Source of the DNA: Glomus cerebriforme
Taxonomy: Eukaryota > Glomeromycota > Glomeromycetes > Glomerales > Glomeraceae
DNA: 64,000 bases
Assembly (NCBI GenBank): GCA_003550305.1
Contig: QKYT01000186.1
Span: 75,846 to 139,845 of the forward strand
Direction of reading: 5' to 3'
The notes beneath the pieces were generated by a model, which saw nothing but the letters and a program-made list of their open reading frames with translations, was not told the DNA's origin and did no database searches. The translations under genes and the position numbers were made by a program. How positions within the stretch are numbered: the stretch's first letter is position 1; every line of letters starts with the position of its first letter. Positions 23,551 through 36,451 of this stretch are shown here, one piece after another.

Positions 23551-25757
23551 ATGCCTCCGAAGAAATCGAATGATTCTGACGAAGAAAGAACTATGTTTAT
23601 AAAATTGCCTTCGTCAGGAACGGATGCAGCAGAAATTGTGATAGCAGATGACTCATCTGATGATTCAATTTTACTACCTGATGACACTACAAAGAAACAA
23701 TCGGCGCTTGACGCTGTTATAACAAGAATTGGGATGGGAAGGTTTCAAAAACAATTATTGGTTCGTTGATAGTAATTTTTTTGTTTATGGATTTATGGTT
23801 GACTTGAAAACAAGGTTTGATAGAAGAATATAAGGATATTGACAAACCAATAACTTAATTTTGTTTCTAGGTACTTTGTGGATTAGGGTGGCTAGCCGAT
23901 AATGTAACTATCCTAAATTTTTTTAAAAAAAACAGTTTTATTTTAACCTTTTTCTAATTTTTTGACAATTTTATAGATGTGGTTACAGGTGCAATATTTT
24001 TCAATCATTGTCGTATGTTTCTCACAGTTAATTAAATTATAAAATCTTTCCTCTCTTTGGCTTAAAATCGACAAAATTGAAGTGTATAGCTGTCATATTA
24101 CCTAGAGTTCAAAGTATGTAATAGATCAATATATTTTATATCTTTCTAACACGAAATTTGGTTGTTAATAAATGTATTCTTGTCTATCACAGAACATTTT
24201 GACTTGCCCAATTCACTTATCGGTGCATTGTCAAGTTCTCTATTTACAGGCATGATGTTTGGCGCCTTATTTTGGGGAGTTCTTTCAGACACTCATGGTC
24301 GTAAACAAGCGTTTAATTGGACTTTGGCTGTCACTACTTTCTTTGGTATATTGTCAAGTTTTGCACGATCTTTCTTCCAATTATGTTTTATGCTCTTCCT
24401 GTTAGGATTTGGTGTGGGTGGAAATATGCCGGTTGATGGTAATAAATTGATCTTTTTAGAATTTTTTTCATGATGATGAGATTAACCTTTTCATGAAATT
24501 TAAATTAGGTGCATTGTTCCTTGAATTTATACCAAAAGAACATCAATACCTTCTCACTTTTATGTCAGTGTTCTTCTCATTCGGTGCTGTGCTCAGTTCA
24601 GTTTTAGCATATTTTATATTACCATCTCACAGTTGTCCCGAAGAGATAAAATGTGATGTTTCCAAAGAAAACAACGGTTGGAGATATATGCTGGCACTTT
24701 TAGGGACTTTGGTAAGTTTCAACTATCAAGATTCTTTATTTACGTATTATGCTTTGTAAATTACTAATTTTTTTCTTAATTTTATATAGACATTTTTAAT
24801 GCTTATATGCCGTATTTTATTCTTCCAACTTCAAGAATCACCTAAATATTTAATTTCTCGCAATCGCAAACATGATGCCGTGCTCGTGTTGCGCAAGATT
24901 GCGAAGATTAATGGTAATAATGTGCAAATTCAAGTCAGTGACTTTCTAACTCCCGCGAATACTACAACTTCTCGTAGATCTTTCCCTTTTCCAAATGAAT
25001 CTCAAGGTCCCAAAGTTGAATTCACTTCAGATCCAATATCCTACATTATGTACAAGATATCATCAAATTCAGATGCGGTCATGTCTTTATTCACAAGAAA
25101 ATGGTTTATGACAACGGTTCTTGTATGGTGCATATGGACATTGGTATCTTTTGCTTACACAATGTTTAACGTATTTCTACCAAAATATCTTGAAAGCTTG
25201 GGTTACGGTAGAACTGATTCATTAATGCAAGATGTTTTAAAAGATTATGTTGTATATTCACTATGTGGAGTTCCGGGATCTTTAGCCGCAGCATGGTTAA
25301 TTGAAACTTATCTTGGTCGTATTGGAACTATGTCTATTGCAACATTTGGTACTGCATTAGCTGTGTTCCTTTTCTCGGCTGTTAAGTCACATTTTAATGA
25401 AGTCGTCTCTTCAGCTATGGTCAGCTTTTTGGCTACATTGAATTACGCAGTTATATATGGATATACCCCGGAAGTTTTTGAATCAAAAATAAGGGGTACA
25501 GCTTGTGGTATAGCTTCCGCTTTTGGAAGAGTGTAAGTTATTTCTTAACGTTTATTTTTTACATTCTCTCTTTATAAAGATACTTGATCTAATAATTTTA
25601 ATATTAATTTAGTGCGGGTATAATTGCTCCAATAATAACAGGCATACTCCTTTCATTTAGCGTAACTGTGCCGTTATACGTTTCTGCAATACTATTTGCG
25701 ATATCTGGTGTTTGTATGGTTTTATTACCTATTGAGACCAGAGGAAGACAAGCTTGA
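23551..25757 (+). CDS. Major facilitator superfamily transporter, SV2/SVOP-like
   Basis: Likely plasma- or organelle-membrane transporter of small organic or inorganic solutes; the substrate is unknown. Eight exons: 23551-23760, 23871-23903, 23977-23988, 24083-24113, 24193-24438, 24509-24711, 24790-25532 and 25613-25757; 540 aa. An acidic cytosolic N-terminus (about 60 residues) leads to the first helix, LCGLGWLADNMWLQCIAVILPRVQ. The MFS loop 2-3 motif follows as GALFWGVLSDTHGRKQ, then GFGVGGNMPVDG, the mid-protein QESPKYLISRNRK and the C-terminal ETRGR. This order matches the SV2-like branch of sugar-porter-type MFS proteins. Exon 3 is only 12 nt (Met-Trp-Leu-Gln), and exons 2 and 4 are 33 and 31 nt. 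They are needed to complete helix 1, and phases close exactly. Confidence 0.88.
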
Positions 25758-26067
25758 AGGGACAAACATGAATCATTGAATAAAAATATTATATCATTAG
25801 AAATTAGAAATATCTTATTGTATTTAATTTGATTTTCGTATTCATATACTTTGAAAAATTTATTTTGATTTTAATTTTTTTTTTTCATTTCAATAAATTT
25901 TAATTTTAAAAAATATTTGAAAGTTCGTATCATTTAAAGATGTACTGTAACACGAGATTCTGATCAGCTTATGTCAGCGACCATATTATACCTTTTTGGT
26001 CTTTATTTTGAAAAAAAAAAAAAAGTTTAATACGTTTAACGATCACTTTTAATACAAATAGTAACAG

Positions 26068-29000
26068 ATGAATGTAGATAAGCTTTTCAACATTCCATCA
26101 AGTTCCATTCCTAGTGGAAAAAACAAAAGGAAACTTACAGCGAATCCAAATATTGAAGTACTCAAAGCAGTACGTCAAAAAACTAATCCCGAAGAACTCG
26201 AAGAAACGTCTGATTTTGTTACAGGGAATACAAATTTCAAATCTCCACAACCTGTTCCATCAAAAAGTGTTCTTGCCACCTCTAGTTCTTTGAAAGGAAA
26301 GGGTAAAGCTGTACAAATATCTGATGAAGTGGAAGAACAAGAGTATTATATTGATGATTATGATGAATATGAAAGTGGTGCGGAAGAGGAAGAAGGTGGT
26401 AGATTTTATGGAGGTGGATTAACCGAAGAGCAAAAAAGAATTTTAGATTTAGTTGATCAATTTGATATTGAAGAGGTTTGGATTTAAAGAATCAAAGTGT
26501 TTTGATTTTGATTAGAAAGTAAATTTATTAATAAATACATATTATTCATATTCTCAAGCAAGAAAATTTAGACTTGGCTGGAGTACGTAAAATGATTCAG
26601 AAGTTTGAAAAAGCTATAAATAAAAATCAAGAACTTCGCGTTAAATACCCCGATGATCCGACAAAGTAATTATTCTATTTTTACGCGTCGTTTAATAATG
26701 TTAACAAATTTATTAACGAATATTTTCTTCATTTAGATTTATGGAATCAGAAGCGGATCTTGATGAAGAAATTAAGCATTTATTAACTCTTACTGAAGTA
26801 CCTGATTTATATCCGCATATAGTTCAATTAGGAGCTGTATCATCTATCGTATCACTTTTAAGCCATGAGAATACAGATATTACTATTGATGCAATAGAAT
26901 TGATGAATGAATTGACAGATGAAGATGTCGTAGCAGAACATGAAGAAGATGCGATAAAAACTTTTATTGATGCATTGGTAATATTATTATTCTTTATAAG
27001 GTATGATTGTTTTGGTACAAATTGTATTTTTTGAATACAATAATTAAAATTCTTTTTTTAAATTTATTAGCTTGAAAATCAAGTGTTGGAACTTTTAGTT
27101 CAGAATCTAGGTAGATTGGATGAGGAAGAAACTACTGATAAACAAGGAGTTTTTAATACACTTGGTATTTTTTTTTTTAATTTTTTTAAAAAAAATATAT
27201 AGTAATAGTAATAGCAATATAGCATTATTAATAATTTATAAATATAAATATCAATTAATTAGGCATAATCGAAAATTTGACATCGTTCGATCCTGCAATA
27301 TCTGAAAGAGTTGTTAGAGATACAAATTTATTACAATGGATACTTAACAGGATTAGAGTCAAAGCATTTGACTCTAATAAACAGTATTGTAGCGAATTAT
27401 TAGCAATTTTATTACAAAATAGTCGTGGTATTTATATTTTGTAATTTAATAATTATATATTATTCTAAGTACTTTATTTACAAACTTAATAATCTTTTTT
27501 TTTTTTTAGTTAACAGATTAAAACTCGGAGAGTTTGGTGGAGTTGATGTTCTATTACAAGTCTTGAATGTAAGTTTTTTACTTTCCAATTTTGTTTTATT
27601 AATTATAAAATAATTCTCGAGTTTAACTTTTTTTTTGACATTTATAAAGTCATATAAACGTAAAGATCCAAAAGATGCTGATGAGACAGAAATGATGGAG
27701 AATTATTTTGATGCTTTATGTTTAGTATTAGAGGAGCCAGAAATCAAACAAAAATTCTTGGAAGGCGAAGGAGTTGAACTAATGTTAATTATGATGAAGT
27801 ATGTTTTTTATATTTGTAAACTTGGAACAAAAAAAAGTAGCGGCATACTAATAGGTGATAAAATATTAAATATTAGAGAAAAAATGATGTCTCGCATGCG
27901 TGCTATAAAGGTTTTAGATCATGCATTGTCAACACCTATTGGATTGAGAAATTGTGAGCGGTTTGTAGAAATATTTGGGCTCAAAACACTTTTTTCTGCT
28001 TTTATGCGTAAGGTAAATGTGTATATTCATATATCAGATGAGTTCCATTACATTTGCTAGGAGGTTTTGACCGGATCATATTCCCAACATAATCCTTTTA
28101 ACGTGATTAATTTAAATCAATGTATATACTTTCCGAAAACAAGGTTATAGATACATCTCTTAATAATTAATGATTAATATTAGACATCCTGCGAATCGAA
28201 ATGTTTTGTACATGTACAATTTCAATATAAGAATTTGATTGGGAATATATGAACAAATAGTTTAAACATTATTATATGAATATATCCTGATATGTGGTAT
28301 TATTAAAATTTCTCATTTTTATATTATTATAGGGTTTAAAAAAGCTCAAAAAAAATTATAAAGCGTTCGCCGAATTTGAGGAAGAAGGTAATTCATCATT
28401 ATTATTATATATATATATTTTTTTTCATTGATCAGATGGCAGATTAATTTTAGTCAATTTGAAAATCCGTAGAACACATAATGGGAATAATTGTTTCCCT
28501 ATTGAAAAACCTTCCACTTGATAGTGAAGATCGAATGCGATTGATAAATAAATTTATTGAAAATAATTACGAAAAGGTGGACAGATTGTTGGAAATGAGA
28601 GAAAGTTATGAAGCTAAAGTTGAAAGTGTTAATAAGGAGATTGAAGAAGAAAAAGAGGTGCATGCACATTATTTTTTTTAATTTTTTTTTTATCTATTGG
28701 TTAATCATGATTAAAATATTTCATTTGTTTTAGACATTAGAGGGGGATGATAGTGAAATGGAAGAGCTTTACTTAAGACGACGATTGGATGGAGGCTTAT
28801 TTACTTTACAGCTTGTGGATCTCACGATTGCATGGATCTGTTACGAGGATTCCGCGGTACGTTATCTTGACATATTTTTAAACGATTAATTCTAATTACA
28901 ATATATGACAATAGTTAGATTATTAACAATTATTGTTATATTTGCAAACAATGATCAAATAATGAAATGTAATTAATCGCATTGTGTAACATTAAATCTT

Positions 29001-29406
29001 TAATTCCCTTTTTTGTAATCCAGATCAAAGAACATGTAAGCGTCCTTTTAAATCGGACAGGACATAGTTTATCTGATGTCAAAACGGTTTTAGAAGGTAA
29101 GACGATTTTATTCTTTGTCTGCTAATCTTATATTAATTTGCTATTCCCCTTATCCGGAAATTTCTTTATTTTGCTGTATTCCAATTTTGGGAAATCACGA
29201 TTTTTCATGGTGTCACTACAGAGTACTATAAAAATATGGGTGATGTCGATCAGATTGAGGCTGAAAATCGGGATTCCGGTGAAAATATTGAAGACTCGAT
29301 GGACATAGACAACGAATTGTCAGTAGTAACAAAGACAGATGATACTTTAAAGGAGGGATTATTAAAAGAAAAACAGATTGTTGAGATGTTGATAGGTTCA
29401 TTATAA
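26068..29406 (+). CDS. CTNNBL1: Beta-catenin-like protein 1 (CTNNBL1), spliceosome-associated
   Basis: Armadillo-like protein that binds the Prp19/CDC5L complex of the spliceosome in the nucleus. Thirteen exons: 26068-26475, 26559-26665, 26737-26977, 27071-27164, 27263-27427, 27510-27568, 27650-27798, 27877-28012, 28333-28387, 28473-28657, 28734-28856, 29024-29096 and 29222-29406; 659 aa. A basic N-terminus with KNKRKL (nuclear signal) and an acidic stretch precede the conserved part. Diagnostic segments are LDLAGVRKMIQKFEKAINKN, PDDPTKFMESEADLDEEIK, YPHIVQLGAVSSIVSLLSHE, NTLGIIENLTSFDP, LLQNSRVNRLKLGEFGGVD and YLRRRLDGGLFTLQLVDL. It is longer than the human protein (563 aa) mainly at the N-terminus and in a Glu/Asp-rich tail. 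The exon structure is fully phase-consistent. Confidence 0.93.
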
Positions 29407-30417
29407 AAAAACGCAAATAATATTCCAAATAGACATTTTTCTTTTATTTAGTAAATTCAGAATCTTCTTTTTATAAAGTATGATGTTTATTTTACATTCA
29501 TATTAAATAAGATACATGTTTCACTGTTTCAGGTATAACCAAATAAAATTTTATCTTGCATTATTATAAAGTTTAATTCATATAAGGTTAATAATAATAA
29601 ATTGTAACTTTTTGATTGGATAATGACGACATTAGATTATTTAAAATAATTTAAAATAATTTAAAAAATGTTACAGAAAGAGCCACATTATCATAAAAGC
29701 AAGCTAATAATTGGTGGTTAGCGTTTTCACAGTTTGAAGTTTCATCCGTGCGACATTGTGAAATTCCGAAATCATTAAAGAAGGCTTTGAAGGTCGACTT
29801 GTAGTGCATAAGTTGTTATTACGAATTCTCTTTTTTGGTATTGATATTCGTACCTTTGTCATGACCTACGTCTTTGTTAACTATGCTACTCCATGTTTTC
29901 CAATCTAGTAAACAAGCAACTGTTCTTCCAAAAATGGCCATTTCTATAACTAGATAACAAGTTAGATTCGTGTACCGACCGAAATTTAACAGTTTAAAAT
30001 GCCTTCAAAAAAGCGGTGACTCAAAGTTTTCTTTCTTTTAAACTCATTAAAAAGGCGCTCTTTTTACTGAATGGTCTTGGAGAATTAGGGATAACTTTTT
30101 GGTAGTTTAATAAAGACTCGGATTTTTTTTAACGCAATTCATAAAATTTATTTCATTAACATTTAAATTTTTAATCCCATTGTCAATAAATAAACTTCCA
30201 AAAAAGCTTTCCTTCTTTTCAATTGTCACATAGTCTAAAAATTCGCTTTAACCCTTTTTTCATTAAAACTTTCCATTTTTTTCGAATTGTAATATATTTT
30301 CACGCTGGCGTGCGCGCTTCTAATTTTTATATATCATTAAATTTCTTTTAGTTTTGTTCGAGAACATTTTCCTTGTTAATATTACGTTCAAAACTTTTGT
30401 ACAAATAACTTTTAACC
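29407..30417. other. Intergenic, CTNNBL1 3' side and RING gene promoter side
   Basis: AT-rich; contains a short TTTAAAATAA direct repeat near 29640-29665. No gene or RNA recognised. Confidence 0.5.
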
Positions 30418-31868
30418 ATGCCTCGCTTCACGCCTGCAACTTTTATCCCTCTTCTCCTATTATTCATATTTTGCGCCACAAATGTCCTTGCTAGTCCAAC
30501 CCTGCATCAGGACATAGTATTTGTTAGTGATACTTCAGATAATATAAATTCTGTTGAGGTAGAAACAATAAACGGAAAACCATCTGAAGGAGTTGATTAT
30601 ACTGAAGAAAATGCAAGTTTACAACAAGTTGCAGATACACCAGATCCCTCAGGCAACATTAAGGTACGTAAAAGTTATTCGATTTTTCAATAAATGTCAT
30701 ATATTTCGTGAAATGTAAATTTTAATAATAATTCTTCACTATTTTATAGGGCTTATTATACTACCCAGGTGACGTTTGCTCGCAAACCTCCCAAGCTATC
30801 TCATCAAATATTCCTAAATCCTTAATGAACCAACGTATTGCTCTTATTGAACAAAGTGCCTCATGTTCAGTTTATGATCAAATTAAAGCTGTTCAAAAAG
30901 ATGGTGCGATTGGTGCGGTTATTTATGATGATGGAACTACACCTAATTCACCGGCGTCAAAGGATAGTATATCAATTCCAGTTTTTAATATCAAAAAGGA
31001 AAGCGGTGATGATTTAATGAAGAAACTCAGTGAAACCGGACCAACTCCTGATGGCAAAATAAAAATGGTCAGAGTTGTTATGTTACCTTCTTCAAGTTCA
31101 TTCAACGGTGGTTGGCAAATTGCAATCATCGTAATCGGTGCTATACTTGCTGCTTCATTCTTGGTTTCTGGTAAATATAATTAAAGTTACTCTCAATATT
31201 GTTTTTTAACCTATATATTGTGGTCGAGAAACTGATTAAATTTCTTTTTCTTTTTAGTATTGATTCATTGCCGCTTATACCAACTTAGACGTCGTGAACG
31301 ATCTTTGATGATGGCTCAACATGAAGCTAGTGTAAATTCCAAATTAAAAGTTTTCACCTTAGAAAAATCTGTATTGAAGACTTTCCCTACCAAAGTATAT
31401 AATAAAAAACGTGACAGATTCTCTGTCGCTACCGGTTCTTCCAAATCAGCGAACAATTCAGACCTTTGTTCTATTTGTTTAGAAGAACTTGTTGATGGTG
31501 AAACTTTAAGAGAGTTACCATGTTCTCATTTGTATCATATGGAATGTGTTGATAAATGGCTTACAACAAAATCATCACAATGTCCTCTTTGTAAGCAAGA
31601 TGTTACTCCACCTGAAATTGCCGAAAAACGTGAAAAGAAATATGCTCACGCAATTCAAGTTCAAGATAGGCTTAACAATATTTATGATACCAATGATCAT
31701 AGAAATACTGGCGAGAGCTCCTCAAAATTTTCAAGGATTTTAGATTTATTTGGTTATGGAGGTTCAAGTCGGGAATCTCAATCCCGTGTGAGACCCACTG
31801 GTGGAAATCTCTTCGCTATTCAAGAACTTCCTCCTGTCCATAATGACAACTTAAACCGCATTGTATAA
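30418..31868 (+). CDS. PA-TM-RING E3 ubiquitin ligase (RNF13/GRAIL type)
   Basis: Membrane-bound ubiquitin ligase of the endosomal/vacuolar system. Three exons, 30418-30663, 30750-31170 and 31258-31868, give 425 aa. Order of parts: signal peptide (residues 1-25), lumenal protease-associated domain (about 60-190, with [18 protein letters not shown] and [11 protein letters not shown]), one transmembrane helix (about 201-226), and a basic juxtamembrane stretch. A RING-H2 finger follows at about 293-334 with [15 protein letters not shown] and CPLC supplying C293, C296, C311, H313, H316, C319, C331 and C334. The Ser/Gly-rich cytosolic tail is not recognised. All eight zinc ligands are present and a Trp follows the sixth ligand (DKW), as in active E2-binding RINGs. 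The domain order is diagnostic of the PA-TM-RING family. Confidence 0.93.
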
Positions 31869-32048
31869 TAGAGCCCAGAGAAATACGAGAAATTTCATCA
31901 TATAAGGGAATTCATAGTAACAATCCACGACTTTATCTCTGTTATATATATTCATACATACCATCACCCTCTCCCTCTTCGCGCGTGTACAGAAGTTATC
32001 ATGAATTCCCAATTGATATTAGACGCATTTTCAATTTTTTGAAAACCC

Positions 32049-32255
32049 TGCATTTTTTTTATACATTCTGCATTTGTTATTCATTTTAGCATTTTTTTCA
32101 TACCTGCATTTACGCTCATATTTTGCATTCATCATACATACATAGAATTTAAATATATATACTAGCATTCGTGTACATGACTTATAGAATTTATATACAA
32201 TTTTTGCATTCATTTACACGGTATATACACATTTTAGCATTTTGCATTTTTTTTA
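32049..32255. repeat. Degenerate GCATTT-rich low-complexity array
   Basis: Downstream of the RING gene, the word GCATTT or GCATTC recurs about ten times at irregular 10-35 nt spacing, usually as CTGCATTT or TTAGCATTT followed by a T-run. No coding capacity. It may be part of a long 3' UTR or a slipped simple repeat. Confidence 0.5.
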
Positions 32256-32986
32256 TATAGTTTATGATCATTTTATTTGGGTTTTCATATTATTTCAACT
32301 CTTTATATATCACTATACAATTTCAATTTTTTTTGTAGTTATTTTATTCCCCTTTTTCATATATAACATTACCTTTTCTCTATCATATGAAAAAAAAAAA
32401 TATCGATTATTATTTGATTGAAAATTTTTTTTTCAGTTCCGAATTTCCCTTGTTTCATTACTTCCGCGTTTCCCGAGTTGAAAAATTTTATTTTTCTTCT
32501 TATATATATTTTATATATAACTTACTATCGTTTGTATTTTTTATTAAAGGAATCTCCTTCTTAAAGACATTTACTTACTTATTTATTTATTTTTTGTAAA
32601 AAGTGTTTTTTTTTAAAAAAATTAAATATATATATTTTGCATTTAAAAAAATGTGTGAAGTTTTTGTAAAATTGGTCAGTTTCAGTTTGTTGCCCCGCTT
32701 GATTAAGTCGTAATTGACCACAAGTTCTTAAATTTACATTATGAGATCAATTTGATTAATTTGATTGTTATTTATTAAACTTCAAAGATTTGATGATTCA
32801 TAGAATTCGACAATTCACACTTCGTTATCGCAATGACCCTTCATTTCAGAGTCCTATTAATAACTGAAGCGCGTGTGCGCGTCACTTACTATTGATAGCA
32901 CAAAATATGATTGGCTATTGTAATCGTTACTAAGATTATCACTTTGGTTCGAACAGCTTTTGTTTAGTAAAAGTAAAATTCAAACA
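32256..32986. other. Intergenic upstream of the BRO1 gene
   Basis: T-rich low-complexity sequence up to about 32630, then ordinary AT-rich sequence with a CGCGTGTGCGCGTCAC patch at 32870-32885. Nothing further seen. Confidence 0.5.
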
Positions 32987-35900
32987 ATGACAGGATCAAT
33001 AAATATTCTTTCTATTGATTTTAAACGCACTGAACGTATTGGACTAACGTCAGCTCTTCGAGAATATATTTCTTTTCATTATAATGATCACCCAGACAAT
33101 TTTACAGACGATTTTCGCGTTCTTGACGAATTGAGAACTGATTGTTTGAGTTTAGAAGTGCATCAAAATGCTCTGCATCGATTGCTAAAGTGAGATAATA
33201 TTGTTATGAACTGAGTTTATTTTTTAATTAACTTTTAGCTTAAGTGATCGGTGTAGGGATATTTTTTAATAGAAAAAGCTAATAAAAGTTCGTCGAATAG
33301 TTCTGATTCCAACATTATTTTTTTTTGTTTATTTAGATATTATGGTCAATTGGTTTTTATAGGATCAAAATTTCCAATTGATGTAGGTTTAACTGGATCC
33401 TTATTTTTTTTAATTAATTTTTGATTTTAATTTATTTCTTCTCTTGAACAGTTTGGTATAGAATTTCCTTGGTATTCAGCTTTTTCCGATGAAAAAAATC
33501 CAAGTATGTTTTATTTAATAATTTTTATATGTATTAAATATTAAACATTTGTTCTTTATTCTTGTTAGTTTCACATCGAAATTTTTTTTATGAGAAAGCT
33601 TGTGTGTTATTTAACATTGGTGCTATGTATAGTCAACTTGGTGTCTCAGAGAATAGAACAACTCCCGAGGGAGTCAAAAGGGCATGCCAACATTTTCAAG
33701 TAAATTATTTAATCTGCAAAAGAATGTTGTAATTTTTTTTTTTTTGTAAATTAACTGTCATATATCAAAAACTCAGTTTGCTGCTGGATGCTTCAGACAT
33801 TTAGATGAAGTTATAATACCAGAAATGCGAATTTCACCACCTTTAGACATGTCATCTGAGACATTAAATGTATTGACTAATACAATGCTTGCACAAGCCC
33901 AAGAATGCTTTTGGCAAAAGGCCGTTCATGGTAAATTTACTTTATTAATTCATTTTAAGCATATGATAATAACTTACTCTGAATTAATTTTGCTTTCCTA
34001 TTAGATAAATACAAGGATGGAACAGTTGCAAAATTAGCTAGTCAAGTATCTACTTATTACGAAAATGCTCATGAGATAGCATCAAATAACACAGAAATTG
34101 CAAAATTATTTGGGCAAGTAGGTCATTGATCTATATTTTATCTCAAAGAATTTCCTCTTCATTTAAATACTAACTTAAACTGTGTTAAGGGATTGCTAAT
34201 GCATTTACAAGTAAAATCCTGGCATTTTCATGCGGCTGCAGAGTTTAGAAAATCTTCTGAATGTATGAGTCAGAATAAATACGGTGAAGAAATTGCTAGG
34301 TTACAAGTTGCCCAAGAGTATATCAAAAAAGGATTAGATCAAAAAAGACACTTGCGTGAAGCTGTTGTAAAAGATTTAGAGGTATTTATTATATTTGTTA
34401 CATATAGAAAATCTTTTTATCAATTTATTTATTTTATAATTATAATTCTTTTTCAGTCTGTTCAGACAGCCGTGCAATCAAACTATAATAGAGCTCAAAA
34501 GGATAATGATATTATTTATCTTCAAATGGTTCCATCTGCCTCTTCATTAGTTTCAATTGGTAAAGCTAATATGGCTAGTCCTAATGTTCCACCAGAAGTC
34601 AAAGATCCTATTTCTTTGATGAATGAAAGGTCCATGTTGGGTGTACCCTTGTTTGTGAAACTTGTTCCTTATGCAGTACATCAAGCTCTAAGTGTATATT
34701 CAGATCGTAAGGAAAAACTAGTGAGAGATGAGATTTTATCTAGACTCCACGAATTGATAAATATTTGTAATAGGTAATATATCATTATTAGAATATTTTC
34801 CATCAAAAAATACATATAAAGCTATTTATTTTTTTTTACACTTGTATTAGTACATTACGGTCCTTAAGTTTACCAGCAGCACTTAATGAAACGGAACAAC
34901 GTTCAAATATCCCATCAACAATTTTAGCCATGTCTCAAGAAGTTCGTAATGAAGGAGGTTTGGCAAGATTGAATGCCATGTTTGATACATTACAAGATAA
35001 ATCTAGAATGGTTTATCAAACTTTAGATGAGGTTAATTTTTTTAAAAGTTTATTTGAATCTGATATTAAGTTTAAAATTTTATTTAATAAGGCATTATCC
35101 TCTAATAGGCTCTCGCTTTTTTGGATCAAGAATGTACTGACGATGAAGAATTTAAAAATAAATTTGGCGCAAAATGGACTAGACCTATTTCTGTGTTAAA
35201 AAACAAAGAATTGACTGAAAAGGCGGATATATATAGGAAACTTAATGATCAAGCTTATAAAAGTAATAAAGTTCTTCAAAGTGGATTGGAGCAACAATCA
35301 GAAGCTTTAGATTTATTGAGCTCTGATCGAGTATGCCATTAATTTAATTTAATTAAAAATATATATAATATATGAAAAAAATTAAATTAATTAACATTCT
35401 TTTCTCTTATTATTTCAGGAAATACTAGAAGAACGCATTCCTTCAGAATTTCGGTCATCTGAATCAGATACAGATGGAGTTTCTAAAATTAAAGATGAAT
35501 TACGAGCTCTAATAAATCAATCATTACAAATAATAAGGGAATGTGAGACCAAAATTCAAGAAGTGAAAAAGGTTGCAGATTTAGATGATATTGGTACTTA
35601 CATATTTGAATTTTGTTATTTTCGATATATTAATTTAATTTATAATTATAAAATTAAAAATTATGTTTTATTTTTAGCACCTATATTGCTTAAAGAAGCT
35701 GCAAAAATAAGCTCTGCTAGCAATACATCTATAAAACTTGAACCTGCTCATTTTGAAGATTTATTTAATGAACAGTTGAAGAAATATGATAACTTCTTAT
35801 CAACGTGTGATAAATTATCTGATATTCAAGAAAAATTGCTGGCATCTATATCTGTAAGTGATTTTTTTTTTTTTGTGTTCATATATTATTTTTTTTCATT

Positions 35901-36451
35901 ATTTGTGACATTGATTACAAATTATAATATAGGATAAATTCGAAGAATATAATAAAAAACGAAGAATTGCATTTAATAATACGAACAGAGTTCAGTTTAT
36001 ACAAACACTTGAGACTGGATATAAATTTTTTATTAATATACTCCAGCGATTACAGGAAGGAATGGCGGTAATTAGTTATAAATGTGTTTTTTTTGTAAGA
36101 ATGCTTGTTATATCTGATCATTAAATATATATGTATGATATATTTAAGTTCTATGCTCGTTCACAAGCAAACGTGGATGAACTTAAGCAAAATTGTCAAG
36201 CCTTTGCCCTCAATCGTAAAAAAGAAGCTGAACATCTTGCAGAGTAAAAATATCAGTTATTTTATGTGATAAACTTTATAATCATCATGTAATTTTAATT
36301 CATGAAATTTTTTTTTTTTTATAGATCAATGAGAAATCTTAATATCTCGCAAACTGCAACACCTATTAATAAAGTATGGAGTAAAGGTATGCAAATATCA
36401 TTTTCACCTACATCACAGGGATATCCGAGACCACAACCACCACCACAATGA
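32987..36451 (+). CDS. BRO1-domain protein (PalA/Rim20/ALIX family)
   Basis: ESCRT-III-associated scaffold acting at endosomes; in fungi PalA/Rim20 relays ambient pH signalling and Bro1 recruits deubiquitination to cargo. Fifteen exons: 32987-33189, 33337-33382, 33452-33503, 33569-33699, 33777-33930, 34005-34117, 34190-34381, 34457-34773, 34851-35031, 35109-35330, 35419-35593, 35678-35853, 35933-36067, 36149-36243 and 36325-36451; 772 aa, all phases closing. The BRO1 domain covers about residues 4-380 ([76 protein letters not shown]). A helical V-like domain covers about 400-740 ([32 protein letters not shown]). The tail is very short (YPRPQPPPQ) rather than ALIX's long proline-rich region, which favours the Rim20/PalA branch; Bro1 proper is not excluded. 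Confidence 0.92.

Noticed and set aside
27120..27613. Two small plus-strand frames inside CTNNBL1
   Set aside because: They cover introns and out-of-frame exon pieces of the 13-exon model.
36385..36417. Possible last intron in the BRO1 gene (GTATGC...CACAG)
   Set aside because: Would be only 33 nt, too short for splicing; the read-through frame gives a sensible Pro/Gln tail.
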